A stretch of DNA of 64,000 nucleotides from Callaeas wilsoni (GCA_013398955.1 VWPU01006192.1:1-64000), one strand, 5' to 3'; positions 11,413-26,079 are shown, numbered from the stretch's first letter. The notes: generated by a model not told the origin, from the sequence alone. Translations and numbers: made by a program.

Positions 11413-14400
11413 GTTGTGTCCACAGTAGAACATCCTGGGAAGTTATTAGGTTGGTTGATTGGTTGGTTGTTTGTTTGCTTTAAAAGCATGTTTTGTTGCT
11501 AACGTGCATAAAACAGAGAAAGTCTTTTTTCAGTGCTTCAGACAAGTGCAAGATCTCATTTGTCTTTCTGAAATTTTTGTGTCACTAATGTCATTTAGGG
11601 GAATACTTTTTTTTCAATGGTACAGCTACAGCAGCTACCTGGAAAATGTGGATATGTTTTAGCAAATTTACAGTCAGAAAAATTAAGTCTTTCATGTTCT
11701 GATTCTACAGAAATCCTGTGGCTAGGCCAGGGATGTTTATAAGCACATCAGGAACAGCTGAGTGATGGAAACAGGGCTGCTAAACCAATATGCAGATTCC
11801 ATTTGTGCTCAGTTGAGTAGGCTCTGCAATGTGTACATGCTTTTTCTGTGCTGTGGCTTGTTTTCTCTGCCAGTATTTTCTTCTAACCTTCCACCAGATT
11901 ATCTGTGGATTAGCAGTGTATGATGCTAGTTTTTTTTTACTTAAGTGAGAATTTTTTAAGCTCTGTAAACTCTTTTCATTTGAACTGGATGGAGCCAGAC
12001 CTTCCCATATGAAAACTTCTCAACAAAATCCTAAATATGTTGGGATTAATTTATAATAGTGAAATATGCCCTATTTTGTCATATAGAGTTAAAATGTATA
12101 TTGGAATTTGTCACTCATATTAAATGAACTTCTGTATTATATCAGAGCTGGAGTTTGTATTTATAGCTTGGTTGTTATTGTAGGTGTGTGTTACTGTTGC
12201 AGTATTTCTCCTTCTGGGAACAAATACAATTTTTAATTTTTTCACACAAAGCAGTAGCTAAGCACTTCTGTAAAGAAATCTGTGCTTTTCTTTTTGAGCT
12301 CTTTCCAGGAAATTTCTTGAAAAAGAGTATCAGAGATCTAAAAAGTCATAAATAACAGCATTTAGGCTGTGACCTATGGGAAGGACTCAACACAGAAAAC
12401 AAAAATGGCAAAAACTAAAGCAAGTCTTCTGTTTCTGAATTTTAAAAAAAAATCCATTAAAACTTTAGATTTTAGTTTAGCTGAAGAACCATCATGAATG
12501 ATAAACAGTGTAAAGGGTATAAAATTACTTTTCCTAGAACACAGTGTTTTCTTTTATTCTGAATATACTAATTGCATGTAATGTTCCTACTCAATCTTCC
12601 AGAAAAATATTGTGGGAAATTGCTGAGATACTTTTTTCCCAACTGCTGTTAATTTTGGAAAACTGACAATGTCATATTGCCAAATGATGTTGCATTGTTA
12701 TTCTTTCATTTTAAGATTTATGTTCTTGGTTCTCTTCAGCATCAAAAATGAAAAATATAAAGGAAAACATCTAAATATTTAGGTGCACGAGAAGTGTTGG
12801 ATGTGTTAATTGAGCCGACTTTGTGTAGTGATAAATACTGGATTCTTTATATTAACAGCCCTATGAAAAATAATGCACTTGCACTGATAATATACCATTT
12901 GTTTACTGAATGTTTTTATGGGTGCCTCACTTTCTAATCTGCAGTGCAGAATCCCTCGACAGTACTGCTTCTTGAAATGACAGCAGTGCAATCAAGATGC
13001 ATTGTCAGAAATCATGGAATTGTAGTCAGATTCCTTGGTGTAAAACTTTTAAAGGAGTGTAAGGTGTTGCAGTACCAATGGATTTTTCCTTGCAGTGTAC
13101 ACTCATTCTCTCTGGCAGTGGTAGGAGGTACCACTTCCAGTATCACAGAGTAGTGGTACTGGCGGCAAACAGGGAGTGATTACACTGAGAGTCATCACAT
13201 GGCTGAATCCTTTGTGGGTAGGATTTGTGAGACTGTGGTTGTGGGACTAATGGGCCATCTTTATTCCTTCTTCATCCCCTGGAGCCTGTGGCTTAGGTCA
13301 CTCTCCCTCCGTAACTTCCAGGAGCAGCAGACTCCATGTGAGGGGCTGCACTGCCAGCAGGAAGCAAGACTGCTTCCATTGCTGAAGCAAATGGACTGCT
13401 CTGGGCTCAGCTTTGAATGCAGAGTTAGAAGGCGATGAGTAATGGAAAGCAGACACAGTGGCTCTGGGCCAGGCTGCATAGGGATTAAATTCTGGATGTG
13501 GTATTAATAGGATGGAATGAGACCCTTCCGTAGGGTTCAGTTGTGTGTGTGACTGTGTATCACCTCGATGAATTCATGTTACGTACATCCCGTTCTGGCC
13601 GTCAGAAGTACCCAGCTGATCTGACTAGACCACTGTAAGTGGATTTAAAAGTTGCTTGCAGTTCTTCAGAGTGTGTAAAACTCCATGCATACAGTATTCC
13701 TTGCCATTCTGGAGGTCATGACTGGGCTGCTATCTTGCTGCATCAGACCTGGAGATTGTCAGTTTCCCATCACTGCATGCTCATGGGACGCTTCTGGCCT
13801 ATTGAGTGTCCCTGTGAGTGCATTTGGCAAAACAAAGTTGATGGACCCAATATCCTGTATTTGAGCAGCTTCTGTAACTGGGAAGATTGCACAAGCTTTT
13901 GATCACCACACCAAGCTGTAGAACGTGTCTTTTCTGTTGGTAAACTTTGAATAGACAGATGATGAGTTACTGGTGATGATCAGGTTATGTTGACATAGCC
14001 ATGAGACAATAATGATGTGCTTTTAATTGTGGATAGGATATTGGTCCTTCAGGGCATAATTCGCAAAGAGCAGAGACCATGAATAGTTTTCATAAGAATT
14101 TGAAGGTATCATGCTAGCAACACTGCATAGCATGCCTGTGCATCAGTTGAATAATGTTTTTTATTGAGATATTTTGCTGAATATGTGAAATTTCTTCTAT
14201 AGGTAATTCACAGAAGCAATTGTTCTGCTTTTGCAGCAAAAATTTCTTTTATTCCTTTATAATACTGGTCCTGCAATATTCCTATTTAATATAATACTTT
14301 TGTAGTAGAGGAAGCAGGGAATGGGAAAGTGGATCTTTTCTTCTCCAGGGGCTTCTCTACTGTATTTTTGAAACTTATGTATGCATAAAGCACAGAGGAA

Positions 14401-14829
14401 AGCACTCTGTGTTGTTCCAGTTGTCTCAAAAAATATTATTTTATGCAATAAGTATATTAAATAGCATAATTCATTTTCTGTTATTCATAAAATAGGTGTG
14501 CATGAAATGTCTGACATTAAAAGAAATTATATTGTTGTTATATGTTCATAAGCAATTTGCATACCACATAGCAATGGTAAAACAGTGCTTTGACAAGAGA
14601 GTAAGTGGAACTTCATGGTAGGGTGATATAGTTGTCATAAGTGTTCAGAAATCATAAATCAAGCCTTAAAATTGAACTAGATGGAAATGTCATGTTTCTA
14701 TTTAAGGTCATGTGGATTCTTTTTATTGGTTTTGAACCTCCAGGCTTGAAACTTCTGAATCACAAGGGCTAGAAGCTTTTAAATGAAAAATGAGATACTT
14801 TCTCAGTATTGTGAACAATGATATGACTT
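11413..14829. other. Non-coding stretch, no recognisable gene
   Basis: AT-rich unique sequence. A short (GGTT)n-like run lies at about 11450-11478. A GC-richer patch at 13080-13480 holds small overlapping frames on both strands with no recognisable domain. I see no element boundaries or credible exons. Confidence 0.45.
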
Positions 14830-15500
14830 TCATAGAATTGTAGAATATTAAGGGTTGGAAGAGACCTTAAAGATCTTCTAGTCCCAACCCCCCTGACCTC
14901 CCACTAGACCAGGTTGCTCAGGGCCTTATCCAGCCTGGCCTTGAACACTGCCAGGGATGGGGCAACCACAGCTTCTCTGGGCAACCAGTTCTGGTATCTC
15001 ACCGCCCTCACAGTAAAGAATTTCTTCCTAATATCCAGCCTAAATTTCCTCTCTCAGTTTGTGCCCATTACTTCTTGTCCTATCACTGCAGTCCCTGACA
15101 AAGAATCCCTCTCCAGCTTCCCTGTAGGCCCCCTTCAGACACTGGAAGGTTGCTATGAGGTCTCCACACAACCTTCTCTTCTGCGGGCTCAACAGCCCCG
15201 ACTGTCTCAGCCTGTCTTCATTGGGCAGGTGCTCCAGTCTCTTATTAACTACATGGCCTCCTCTGGACTTACTCCTACAGTTCCATGTCCTTCTTAAGTT
15301 GGGAGCACCATTACTGTGCTGGTCTCACCAGAACAGAGCAGAGGGGCAGAATCCCTTCCCTTGTCCTTCCGGGCCGTGCTGCTTTGGATACAGCCCAGGA
15401 TGCAGTTGGCTTTCTGGGATGCAAATGCACACTGACAGATCATGTTGAGTTTTTCATCAACCATACCTCAAGTCCTTCTCCATAGGGCTGTTTTTAATGA
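14830..15500 (-). mobile_element. CR1 LINE, 5'-truncated, 3' UTR plus distal ORF2 region
   Basis: The + strand starts with 'tcatagaattgtagaat', the reversed CR1 tail. It then shows the classic 3' blocks: 'gggttggaagagacctta', 'ccagcctggccttgaacact', 'aatttcttcctaatatccag', 'tgtgcccattacttcttgtc', and at the far end 'gttgagtttttcatcaacc' and 'aagtccttctccatagggct'. About 670 bases survive, making this one of the better-preserved CR1 copies here. The + strand frame of 127 codons at 14914 is an antisense shadow of the repeat, not a gene. Confidence 0.92.
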
Positions 15501-18500
15501 TGCCCTTTAATACTTCATTGATATCAAATGCTTTGATGGTATTCATGATGAAACTAATTGGAAGGATTGTTGTATAGATACACTTTATTTTAGAGTCTAG
15601 ACTTTAGAGTCACGTGTAGGAAGAGCCTTGATGAGTTCTTTGGTGGCATTTGTTACATCACAAGGGGAGAAACTTCACTGAAGTGCCAAGCTGCACTACT
15701 TAATTGTGAAAAACAAGACTGTAGTAATAGAAAAAAGGCTGTAAAAACTGATGACTGCTGTAATCTTGTAGAATTCCTAGTTGACTATCCATTTAATATC
15801 CTACTCCTTTTCTAATAGTATGGGTTTGCTCCATATGACTTATTTTTTGCTTCGTTAAGGGCTGGTGATCTTTGGAGAGGAGGGGGTAGAGGATCACTTC
15901 CCATGCAGAAGCAGCTTGAGAAGATCTTAAGTTGGAAAAAAAAACCCGTGAGAGGGAATTTTTGTTACGTGGAAATAGTTTAGAAATATAAACTTAGATT
16001 GTCTTTATGTCAATTGTTTTTGTAGTGTCTTGTATGTTGAGATAATTGTTAATAACAGGATTCTTATGTACTGCTGCAAAGCATATATAAGCTTATGATA
16101 CCTGAGCTATGAATTTATGAATTGAGATTTTGCTCTGGAAAGAAAAGCTCCCCGGTTTTTCATTGTGATGGTGTGGGAGTCTAGTGTTGCAATTTGGGTT
16201 TTTTTTCTAATTCTTCTCCTTACTAGCATAGGAATGAACAGCTGTGTTCGTAATGCCAGGCTTGGTGTGGAGTTTTAGTGGCCTTGTTAAAAGCAACAAG
16301 GCTGTACCTCAATGTAATGATAACTGTGCTAGTAAGTCCTGGGCATCTGCATTTCTGTACAGAAAGTCTCAGACTCTTCTGTAGTACTAAATTTGCTGGA
16401 GAATGGGCAGAAATCTTTTTTCAAATTTTTTTTTTCCCCACTGAAAACAAAGAGAGTGCTTGTAGTTTGCAAAGTAGGAATACAGCTTTTTTGACAATAT
16501 TACGAAGATTTCTACTGTGAACAACAGGAATCGAGAGGAGAAGTAATTTTTCGGAATGAGAGGAGTCTGAAGGTTGGGATACGAACTATTTAGTCTCATA
16601 TCCATGATCTGGATACAGCAAAACACAAAATTCAGTCTTCATCTTTCAGATTAGATAAGCGTATTATCAACCAGCTTACTGTGTGTACTGATTTATTTTT
16701 TAAACAAAACAAAATGAAAAAACCAACCAAACGAAAAAAAACAAAACACCAGGCACTTTCTGGAGAGTTGTCTAATCTTTTCCCAAGTAAAAATATTTAG
16801 GTTCTTGTGTGGGATAGAAATATGAATCTTTGGGGGCCAAAGTAAAAGAGAGACACAGAATTTCAAAGGTACACTATTTCTCAACCAAATTTGGATTCAA
16901 CTGGGTACAGCAAATACCCACAACTGAAGAAAAAGCAAATCAGTTTTGAAAGGAAATGTATCATTATCTTTTCTCTATCCTCTGTTTACTAAGAACTTCT
17001 TGAGAAGGAATATTTTTTTTCTGAGACAGTCACAGTAATTTTTTTTGAGTCAAAAAGAATTGTTTTTAGGGACATTTAGAGAATTCTTATGCAGATAAGT
17101 TGGTATTCGAAGTACAGGTAATTCAGTGTAACTCATCTGTGTGAATTGTATTGTTAGTTTAATTTGTTGTTTTTAAAACAGTGTTAGATTAGCGTTGGGA
17201 AGATAGCACAATAATTTACCAAGTGCTGAACTGGTTTTAAAATCCTCCTTAATGGTGTAGCCTAAAGTATGCATCTCAGTTATGTTAAAGATACTAAAGT
17301 TAAAAATAAAGAGGAGGAGGAAAGGCATATCTCTGGTGTCAGCAAGGCATGCAGTAAGCTGATGTATAAAGGGAAGGTAATGGATCTGCTTGGATTCCAG
17401 CCAGTGGTGCCGAACACCGGCATTCTGCTGAGGCACATTCCAGGGCATTAAGAGCAGTCCCTGAGTGTGCTGAGCCCTCTGCGTAATTCATCTTCCCCGT
17501 GGTCCACTCAGCCAGGGGCCAGGCACTCAGTGGAGGTAATTTCATTACCAGTGCAACTTGTTGGTAGTCACTTTTTCAGTTCAGGGCAGTGTTTGTCTTC
17601 CAAACGCCTGGACATGGAGAGCTCCATTTGAATCTCCTGTGCAGGCACCATCTTTTGTCTTGCTGTTACTTTGAATGGGGTATTGGATCTTGTCTCTGCT
17701 CTCAGTGTCTGGTTGTAAGCAGTTCATCTTACGAAGATGGCTTTTTATTCAATGTTTTATACGTGCTATTGGGGTTAGTTGCGAAATTAAGAGGTGGTGG
17801 GATTTCCTTTTAACCTTTCTGTCATGTTAACAACTTACACTGATACTAGAAGCTGTTTGCTACTTTATAGCGACACTGGAGGAAAAAACCATATGATGCA
17901 TTTTTATGAACACAAACAGGAAGAACAGAAGGATAAAGGAATTATCCATCAGTGCAAGGCACTTGCATATTTCAACAAGTAATCAAGCATCGCAGTAAAA
18001 CTCACTCCCTAAAGGTGTCCAGGATGGGAGTTTACATCCTCCAGCCTTTGAGACATATCATTCCCATTTTCTCCACTAACCTAATTTTCCACCTTTTCCC
18101 ATTTTCTTGGCCAGTTAAAAGCAAGATGAATTAGCCATAAAAGTTCACATTATGTCTCCTAAAGCGTAAATTTTAAAGATACTCAGAAATGTTTGAAGGG
18201 TTGGCCTCCTTCTCCTTCCTATGCTCAGGTCTCCCAATGACAAGCATACACCTTTTTGTGAAGTTAATTCCTCCAAGGTTGTCTTTGACTATGGGGGTTG
18301 TTTGGCCACTTGTTTTATGGAATGACCAGAGTGAACCTGAAAGGATAGACTGTAGTTTTGTGTGTTTGATTGTGTGCAACCTCTTTATAAAAAAGATATG
18401 TTAAAAAAAGTAGAAAGCATCTTACAAAATATAAATGTTTATAATATTATAGCTTTTAATTTCAACTTTTCATGCTAACAGCTATGATTACTTTTCATTG

Positions 18501-19734
18501 TTATTGAAAAGTTCTTTTGTTACAAGAACTTTCAGATAAATATTTAATGGCGAGCTGGGCTGAGATTATCTAAGGATATCATTATGCCCGAGTTAACTGT
18601 GACCTGCACTTCATTGAGGTACCATGCCTTGAAAATATAAAGTGACCTGCATTTCCAGCATGAGTATTTATATCGCTTTTTAAAAGCTTAGTGACCAAAA
18701 TCTATTTTAAAAATAACTTGTTTTTCTGATGTGTTGATAGCAATTAATCCTTATTCAAAGATGTACTATAATAAGTTAAGCTTGTTAAATTAAACTGATT
18801 TGCCTTTCACCTCTCCTGCCTTCTTAGAAAATCTTCCTACTTTGAGTGCTACATAATATTGTTTATAATCATGGATGCAAAGAACTAGAAATACTGAACC
18901 GTGGAAAGTATAAAGGAAGGGATGGCACTTTCCTTCTCTAGCACTGGGAACGTAGTACACTGATGTCTGTCCTCCTCTACTCTCACAGCCTTTCTTAAGA
19001 AGCCAGGGTCCAAAAAACTTGTGTTTAATTTGATGCTGTCATTTAACATTCTCTGTGGTTCTGGAACAAAGCTATTTATGCGTGACATTTAAATAGTCAT
19101 TCACAGCTGCTGCCAGCTTATACCCTGTTGATCTTTATAGCTTCTCATCCTCACACTGGAAAGACTTCTTTTAGATACAATATTTGATGAACACTGTGTT
19201 TCTTGGTTAGAGCCCTTGTCCAACCTGTTGATGTTTCACACATTTGGGAGAAATGACTTTAAAATCATCTGTGTTAGATATGGGGAGCCATAAGCACTTG
19301 AGAAGACAAAGAGTCTTTAAGAACAACTAGATGTAATTGAGCAATAGTAGTGTGAAATGGTATCAAATAGGCCTTAGAATAGATAGTCTGTTGTGCCAAC
19401 GGGAGAATCGTGCTTCGTTTTTGGCAAATTTCTCTGATTCTAAAAGAGGCATTTTTTTAAATTATAGTTGAACTACTTTGTCTAAGCTGTGTAAGTGTCC
19501 TTTTTTAGTAAATTTTACCGAGCTTTCTCAAGCATTTAGTGTGTTGGGTGTCTGAAGAGAAACTAATATGAAGCTGAACCAAAGGCAGTAGTGTTTACAT
19601 TAAAACAAACAAAAAAATGTAACACTGAGAAATAGTTTATCATCTCTTTCTCAACTCTGTTATCTGTTCATAATCCTATCAAAATAAAGATAAGAAAATA
19701 AATATCCAAATCTTATGTTGATGCTCTTGTGTAG
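15501..19734. other. Non-coding stretch, no recognisable gene
   Basis: Unique AT-rich DNA. 18540-18680 has a balanced, non-repetitive composition that could be a conserved non-coding element, but this cannot be judged without alignment. Frames of up to 91 codons occur on both strands without recognisable domains. Confidence 0.4.
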
Positions 19735-19897
19735 AGTAGCTTGGGAAAATGGCCCACTGGTACTTCTGACCCACTGTTGGACAAGCCTCAGGCACATGGT
19801 GTGACTCTTGGGGATGGTGCTCTGCAGGGCCAGCAGCTGGAGATGATGATTCTTGTGGGTCCCTTCCAACTCAGCTTATTCTGTGATTCTGTCTTCC
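19735..19897 (+). mobile_element. CR1 LINE 3' tail
   Basis: The sequence ends with 'gggtcccttccaactcagct' and 'attctgtgattctgt', the sense-strand CR1 terminus. It is preceded by a diverged segment (ccactgttggacaagcctca ... gggatggtgctctgcagg). Only the last 160 bases or so are present. Confidence 0.8.
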
Positions 19898-22800
19898 CAG
19901 GTAAGAATTTTCTAATTCTTTCTTCCAGTTTGCTTTTACATTGTCTTCCTCTAAAGAGCATTCTCAGCCACCTTATTCCCACTTTGAACTTCCAGTCTCT
20001 CTTGGTACATTTTGAATTAAACAAGCCTGTTTGAGGAAGAATGGAGAGCTGTATCCTATTTTGAAACTAAAAAATATCTATGAAAAATGAGTTAGAGACA
20101 ATGGAATCGTATTCTTTCTACAGTAAGTAGTATAGCTTAAAGAGCCAAAAAGTATGCTTCAAGTTGTCCATGCACAACTAAGTAAAGCAATCAACTTTTT
20201 AAAAATTCTTGCACCTAATTTGTACAGACACTGCTGTACCAACCAGAATGTAGCATTATGTGATTTACATGGTAAAACATACAGATTCCTAAACTGCAAA
20301 ATTCTTATATGCTGTAATGAATAATAAGCACACACGTCTTAGTAGATAGGTGCAAAATGTTGAATATAAGTAATGAAAAGACACACAAGATATAATTTGG
20401 AAAGGCATGTTATTTTGTAAGAGTTATTTTGTGTTGAAAGTAATTACATGCGTTCTGTTTAGTTGACTTCTGTAATTCATTAGGGCTTTTAAGGTACGGA
20501 GTTAAAGATAGCTTGGACTTCCCTCGGTAGAAGCTTTAATGTCTAGCTTGAAGCCATTTTCTTTTAAGGAATTAATATTTAGTCATAACATTAGCTAAGG
20601 GGGTTAATTAACAGGTCTGGAATAATTAATTAGTAAGATTTCAAGGACTGTAAATTGCATTGCCTAATATCAACTGTTAAAGGTTTCTTTAAAGGTTTTC
20701 TCTTACGAAAATGCTAAATTGATTTTATTTCATGAACAGGATATGGAAAAAACATTGCTGTAATTTCTTTGTAGGCTCCATTAGACTTGACTCTTCATTG
20801 AAATCGATCCTGGATTAACTAAGCAGACACACTAGACACTCCAAAAATCTCATTTGATATTGCTTATTTTTAAACCTCTGAAATTTCTTTTTCTTTTTAT
20901 TAGATTTGCTTGGTTTTATAAGAAATAAATCCTTTGTAGTGTGTGTTGGTGGAGAGAAGAGGAAGGAGAGAGAGATGGGCTTTTGGATGGGCTTTTCAGT
21001 TTTGTGCCAGAGTCAGTTCCTCGAGGGTAGACAAAAGCTCTTTAACTGAGGCAAAACATTTTACGTGATTGCATCTTGATTGGCACACTTCATTGATGTT
21101 CAAATTGAACTAAGTTGATAGCATTGATATCTGAGAAAAACCAGAAGCACGACACACAAGAATGCACATTGTACCTAACTTGTTTGGTATTCCTCCAACT
21201 TCATAATTGTTTTTAGGAAGTTCCTTTCAGGTCTTCCAAGTCATGATTAGAAATGGACATTGCTAGCTGATGTGGGAGGTGCATCCCAAAGCTTCTGATC
21301 TCTGGTGTTGAATATTTTGAAGTGGAAAAAATAATAGCTTAGAAAAACTTAATTGAAGATTACTTCAAGAAAAATGGATTTAATATGTGGTTTCTAAATT
21401 GACATGTGACCTATAAAGTTAAGAGATGTCAGACAGCAACAGTACAGTGAGAGGACTAGGCTATGCTTTATTTAAATAATGGTTTCAGATGCTATCATAC
21501 ATACAGATTGTAATCAAAATGACTATTTTATCTTAAGCCTGGGTAGAAACCGTAAGAATCTGTATTTTATCAGCAAATTGCTCAGGTTATTGCTCAGCCT
21601 AGCTAATTGCCTTCCTTTCTATACTTTCTTCGAATCAAAGAGGAAACAAAACTATGACCCTGTAATGGCCAATATTGTGTAGTAGGAGCTGTCACACACT
21701 GGTGTTTCATCAGAGAAGTGAGTTTTGTGCTACCTGTCTGAATGAGGTGCTTTGGTTGTGAGGCGTGAATATTGTTGAGTATGGCAGGGTCTTGAGTGTT
21801 TGTTTGGGACACCTCTTTCCCATCCCTAAAGATGTATTGGCCGTTTGAAGTTGCTTCATTTGTAGAATATATTTCATTTCTATGTATTAATGTATTAAAT
21901 TACAAGGGATTTTTAAAAATCTTTTAAGTATTGTCATGCTTCTAAAAAAAAGGGTGAGTTTTTACTATGTCGTGCATGTTTTTACTTCTGAAATAAACTA
22001 AAACTTCTTGCTTTTCTTGAATTACTGTGTCCATATGTGTCTGTACTTGATGCCTGCATCTTAAAAAGGATAAGGCTCAATAGTGACTAACATTTTATTA
22101 GCATTGTTATGTGATGTGATGGCATGTAGCAGTTGTGAGAGAAGATACTGTTCTCTGACATGCTAATCCTGTGTTATGCTGGGCCATTCACAGACCATTC
22201 ACATAGTCTTCATTACTTATCATTAATCTTCTGTGTCAGGTCTTCTGCCTGTGATCATTCTTTACTTTAAATCCATATTTAAATATACAGAATGTGGAAT
22301 TTGTGAGTAATGTGATGCCCAGGAAGGATTAACACAGCAGTCTTGGTTCTTCTTGATCTGGGTTTTCATCTTAGTAATTGATTCATTTTTTAAACCAGGC
22401 TGTCAAATTCTGTTTCCTAGTTTTTCACATGAATTCACTAATAATTGCAGACTTTCCTGACATCACCTCTAAAATTATGCATCAAAGTATAGTGGTTCTT
22501 ATCAGGTTTGTGTGTATTTTAAAAAAAAACAAACCCAAACCTATGTTGTTTTTACAATCACTTGTTCTGCTTCACTCTCCTAGCAACACTCAATGAATTT
22601 AACTGGAATCTGTGAAGTGCTTTGTAATAAATATCTGTGCTCTTATTGTGTTAGAAGACAAGAAATTATTTTCTTTGTAATAATTCATTTATGAAAAGAT
22701 TAGTTTTCATTGTAGCACATGACTCTTTCAGTACCTTTCAAAAATTGTGTAGATTGTTTTCTTAAGCTGTTAGTAGCTTACGTAATTTAAATAAAGATTT

Positions 22801-23990
22801 ATATATACATGTTTTTATTTTAATTATGAGTAAAATTACAGTACTTTAAACTGGTCTGGCAGAAAGCTGGCCAAAATTGGTGTGGCGTGTCAATCCAGAA
22901 GACAAGCAGAAGCATTGATGCTGTTGTGTTATGTTGTGTTGTGTGAGCTTGGGGATCAGCAAGATCTTTCTTTTGATGAGCATACAAAATTAAAGAGGGG
23001 TTGTACTTGTGTTCTGGAATGGTAGAGGAGGATGAGTTAGTGCTTGTGTGGTGTGTTAGTTTGGTTTGTGCTACTGTGTTTTTTTTAAGATAGTGGCTTC
23101 TGCTTTGTTTTTCTCTTAGGAAGCAGTTCTAGTCATTCAAATCTTTTCTTATTGACAAGAAAGACCTGCGTTTGATAAGTAACCGTAAAAGTCAGATGCG
23201 GAGATTTCAGGGGACTTTACCAAGTTGCTTGTTACTAAAGGCATATTTAATTTTACTAGTAACATTGTTGGCTATTTGTACATTTTAGACATATAATGTT
23301 GTACATGGATAATTTAAATATATAAGTATTTCCTGTTGTATATATGTAGAAACTGTTATTGGTAATGTACCAATGGTAAGTGCCATTGATTAGTGAGTTC
23401 AAACAAAACTATGGAGCAGACTGAAAAGTAAATGGTATGGATAGTAAAATAATAGCAGACTTAAGGTCTGTAATTCTTTCATGGATTAGATACATGATAT
23501 TTTGCTGGCATTAAGTTCAAAAACCTGTTCCTTTACTATTTGTAATTTGACTTCAGTCACGCATAGACTTGCTGACAGCTATTTACTAGAAGTCTGCCTT
23601 TGCAAGAGACTGGTACCTTGCTGTGTAGTAATAAAGATATCAACATACAAGCTGCAAGAACTGTTTTCCAGATGTATTAATATATAATCAGTAGAAAATG
23701 TGAAAGATTTGCACTTTGAGCAGAAGTGCGCAAATACACCTAATTTCTCATAGTTACTTGGCTGCCTGGTGATGTTGTTTTCATTAGAATTGGGCTTTTT
23801 TTTGTATATCTTTATTAATTATCAGTATTCAAATTACTTTTTTTCAGGTTATCTGTATTAGAAAATGGTCCTGCTTAACAGTCCCCCGTGTTTAGAGCCT
23901 GTTGTGTGTTAAACTTTCTTGTCAGTAACTTGACAAGAAACATTCTACAGTTTTGTCATTCATGGAAGTCTTCTTCCACATAACAAACGA
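19898..23990. other. Non-coding stretch, no recognisable gene
   Basis: AT-rich unique sequence with a TAATTA-rich patch at 20570-20640 and a perfect 14-base palindrome, GATTTTTAAAAATC, at 21908-21921. A short TGTTG-type run lies near 22921-22945. No exon or element boundary is recognised. Confidence 0.4.
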
Positions 23991-24258
23991 TAGATAGAAC
24001 AAGGGGAAATGGCCTCAAGTTGCACCAAGAGAAGTTTGGGTTTTATATTAGGAAAAATTTATTCACTGAAAGATTGGTTAAGCATTGGAGAGGCTCTCCA
24101 GGGAAGTAGTGAAGTCACTGTTCCTGGAAGTGTTCAAAAAACAAGTAGAAGTGGCACTTCATTATATGGTTGGTTTAGTGGGCATGGTGGTATCTGGTCA
24201 AAGGTTGGACTTGATGATCTTGAAGGTCTTTTCCAACCTAGGATTCTATTCTATGATC
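23991..24258 (+). mobile_element. CR1 LINE 3' fragment
   Basis: The segment starts with 'agaacaaggggaaatggcct' and passes through 'aggaaaaatttattcactga' and 'ggttggacttgatgatcttg'. It ends with the CR1 terminus 'ttctattctatgatcat' at 24258. It covers the 3' UTR and the last part of ORF2. The + strand frames here (24009-24266 and 24085-24336) are repeat-derived. Confidence 0.9.
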
Positions 24259-26079
24259 ATGTGTAATTTCTTTTTCTATGTGCCTTCTTTTTCATTTACG
24301 TGGAATTTTTATCCCTCAGTCATTTATACCCTTTGAACAGATTTATTTTTGGTCATGCCCAGTAATTTTGTATAATTAGTGAGCCTTTTGACTTTTTTTT
24401 TTAAACTGGTTTTCTAGACCTTAGATATGCTGAATCACACTGGCTCTAGGAGCTCTGCTGGCAAAATCTCTCATATGAACAATGGTTTATTTTCACTCTT
24501 GCTTGTAACTGTTTTATGTAGTTATTTAATTCTGTTAGGATCTTCCCTTTTGTCGTGTGTTAGCAGTTTGTTAGGGAGGTTTCTTTTGTTACGTAGCTTG
24601 TCCAAACTTCTTGAAAATTCATATCTGTCCTGACACTGAAATCCCACTTAAACAGCTGCTTATCAGTTCTTCAGCTGCTACTAGTAGTAATGACTTCCCA
24701 CTACAAAAGCTGCTGGCTTTTCCCATCTATTTATCCATATGCTTAGTCTTGCTGGTTTTGCTGCAGTTTAAACTGTTTTCTTTAGTGCAGGCCTGGCTTA
24801 TCTGTACCAAACTTCCCTGGCTGCTCCCAGAAAGCTAATTTTTTTATTTAAATGGTACCCTATATAAGTATCATTGCAGTCTTATAGAGCACTTCTAGAG
24901 AATAAATTTCTCACCACAGTTGTTAGATCAACTGTTTAATATTTTACTTTGTCTGGAAATTATGGGTGAATACTGTCTGATCTTGATGACTTGTTAATGG
25001 TTTTATCTAGAGTAACTTACGCTGATTGCATAAAAGGCTGTCTCTCTTCTAGCCCTCTGGAGAAAGAGTGTTGTGGCAAATTCCATCTGCTCTTCTATAG
25101 TGAGCATCAGGGAGAAAAAAAAATCAACTTTTTTGGTGCTTTTCTTTGAGCTCTTCTTTCATGTTTTGATTATGTATTTGCCTTACTGATTCTTTCTTGT
25201 CTTTGTGCTTGTTCTTGGAACAATAGGTTTTAATTGTGAATTGAGAAAGTTATTAAAAAGTTGGTTTTAAAACTTATTTTGCTTGCCTTTTTTACAATTT
25301 TTAGTTAACTAGCTAAAGTTTATGGGAAATCCTCCCCCATCCTGTTTTCATTGTTAAGGAGCAACATCTGTTTTTAAAAAGATGTTTTCTACCTAAAATA
25401 ACATTCTGCAATGTTGTTTTTAATCAAGCTGGTTTTCCCAGGACTTTTTTTGTTATTCTTGCTTGCTTGTTTTTAATAAGTGGTGTGTGTTTAACCATTT
25501 TGGTGGTTTTGATGGATGATCCCTGTCACGTGCAAGCATTTACACTTTGAGGTGCTTCTTTTAAATAGCCTCTTCCTTTTTATGTAGCTTACTTTGGTAA
25601 AATTTAACTTTACAACAAAGGATATAATTTTTGTCATTCCAAGCAGGCTTAATATGAATGTATTACAGTTACGATTAGTGGCTCTTCGATTCACAGTGTA
25701 ACTGGCATTGTGAACTGTGTGCTCCTGCATCAAAAGGGGTTTCTAATTTTTATGACAGCTTACAGAAGGAATAATTTTGCTGTCTAAAATACTACAATTC
25801 TCACAGTCATGTTGTATTTACCTATCTAACAGTGAGAGATTTTGGTTTCTGAGTAGTTGCTTTTCTGTCTTCAACATTTCTGCAGTTTTCATGAGTGAGT
25901 ACTCTTACATTAACTCTTGTTCACGTGGTTTACAGTACTGCTCTTAATTCTGTGCTTGGAGAATGCTGTGGGTACAGACCTGTTGGCTTTTCTGTGGATA
26001 AGAGGAGAACACTGGGAGGTATTTATTTCAAATGTTTATGAGGCCTTCAGCGCTGGCTCCTACAATATTCCTGCCTCCA
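24259..26079. other. Non-coding stretch, no recognisable gene
   Basis: T-rich sequence on the + strand with small frames and no credible splice-flanked exon or recognisable repeat. Confidence 0.4.

Noticed and set aside
10847..11433. Several small frames on both strands
   Set aside because: All fall within or across the solo LTR, and are by-products of that repeat rather than genes.
14914..15297. A 127-codon + strand open frame
   Set aside because: It lies wholly inside a minus-strand CR1 copy, and its sequence is the antisense of the CR1 3' region.
21908..21921. Palindrome GATTTTTAAAAATC
   Set aside because: A short palindrome of mostly T then A is expected by chance in DNA of this composition.
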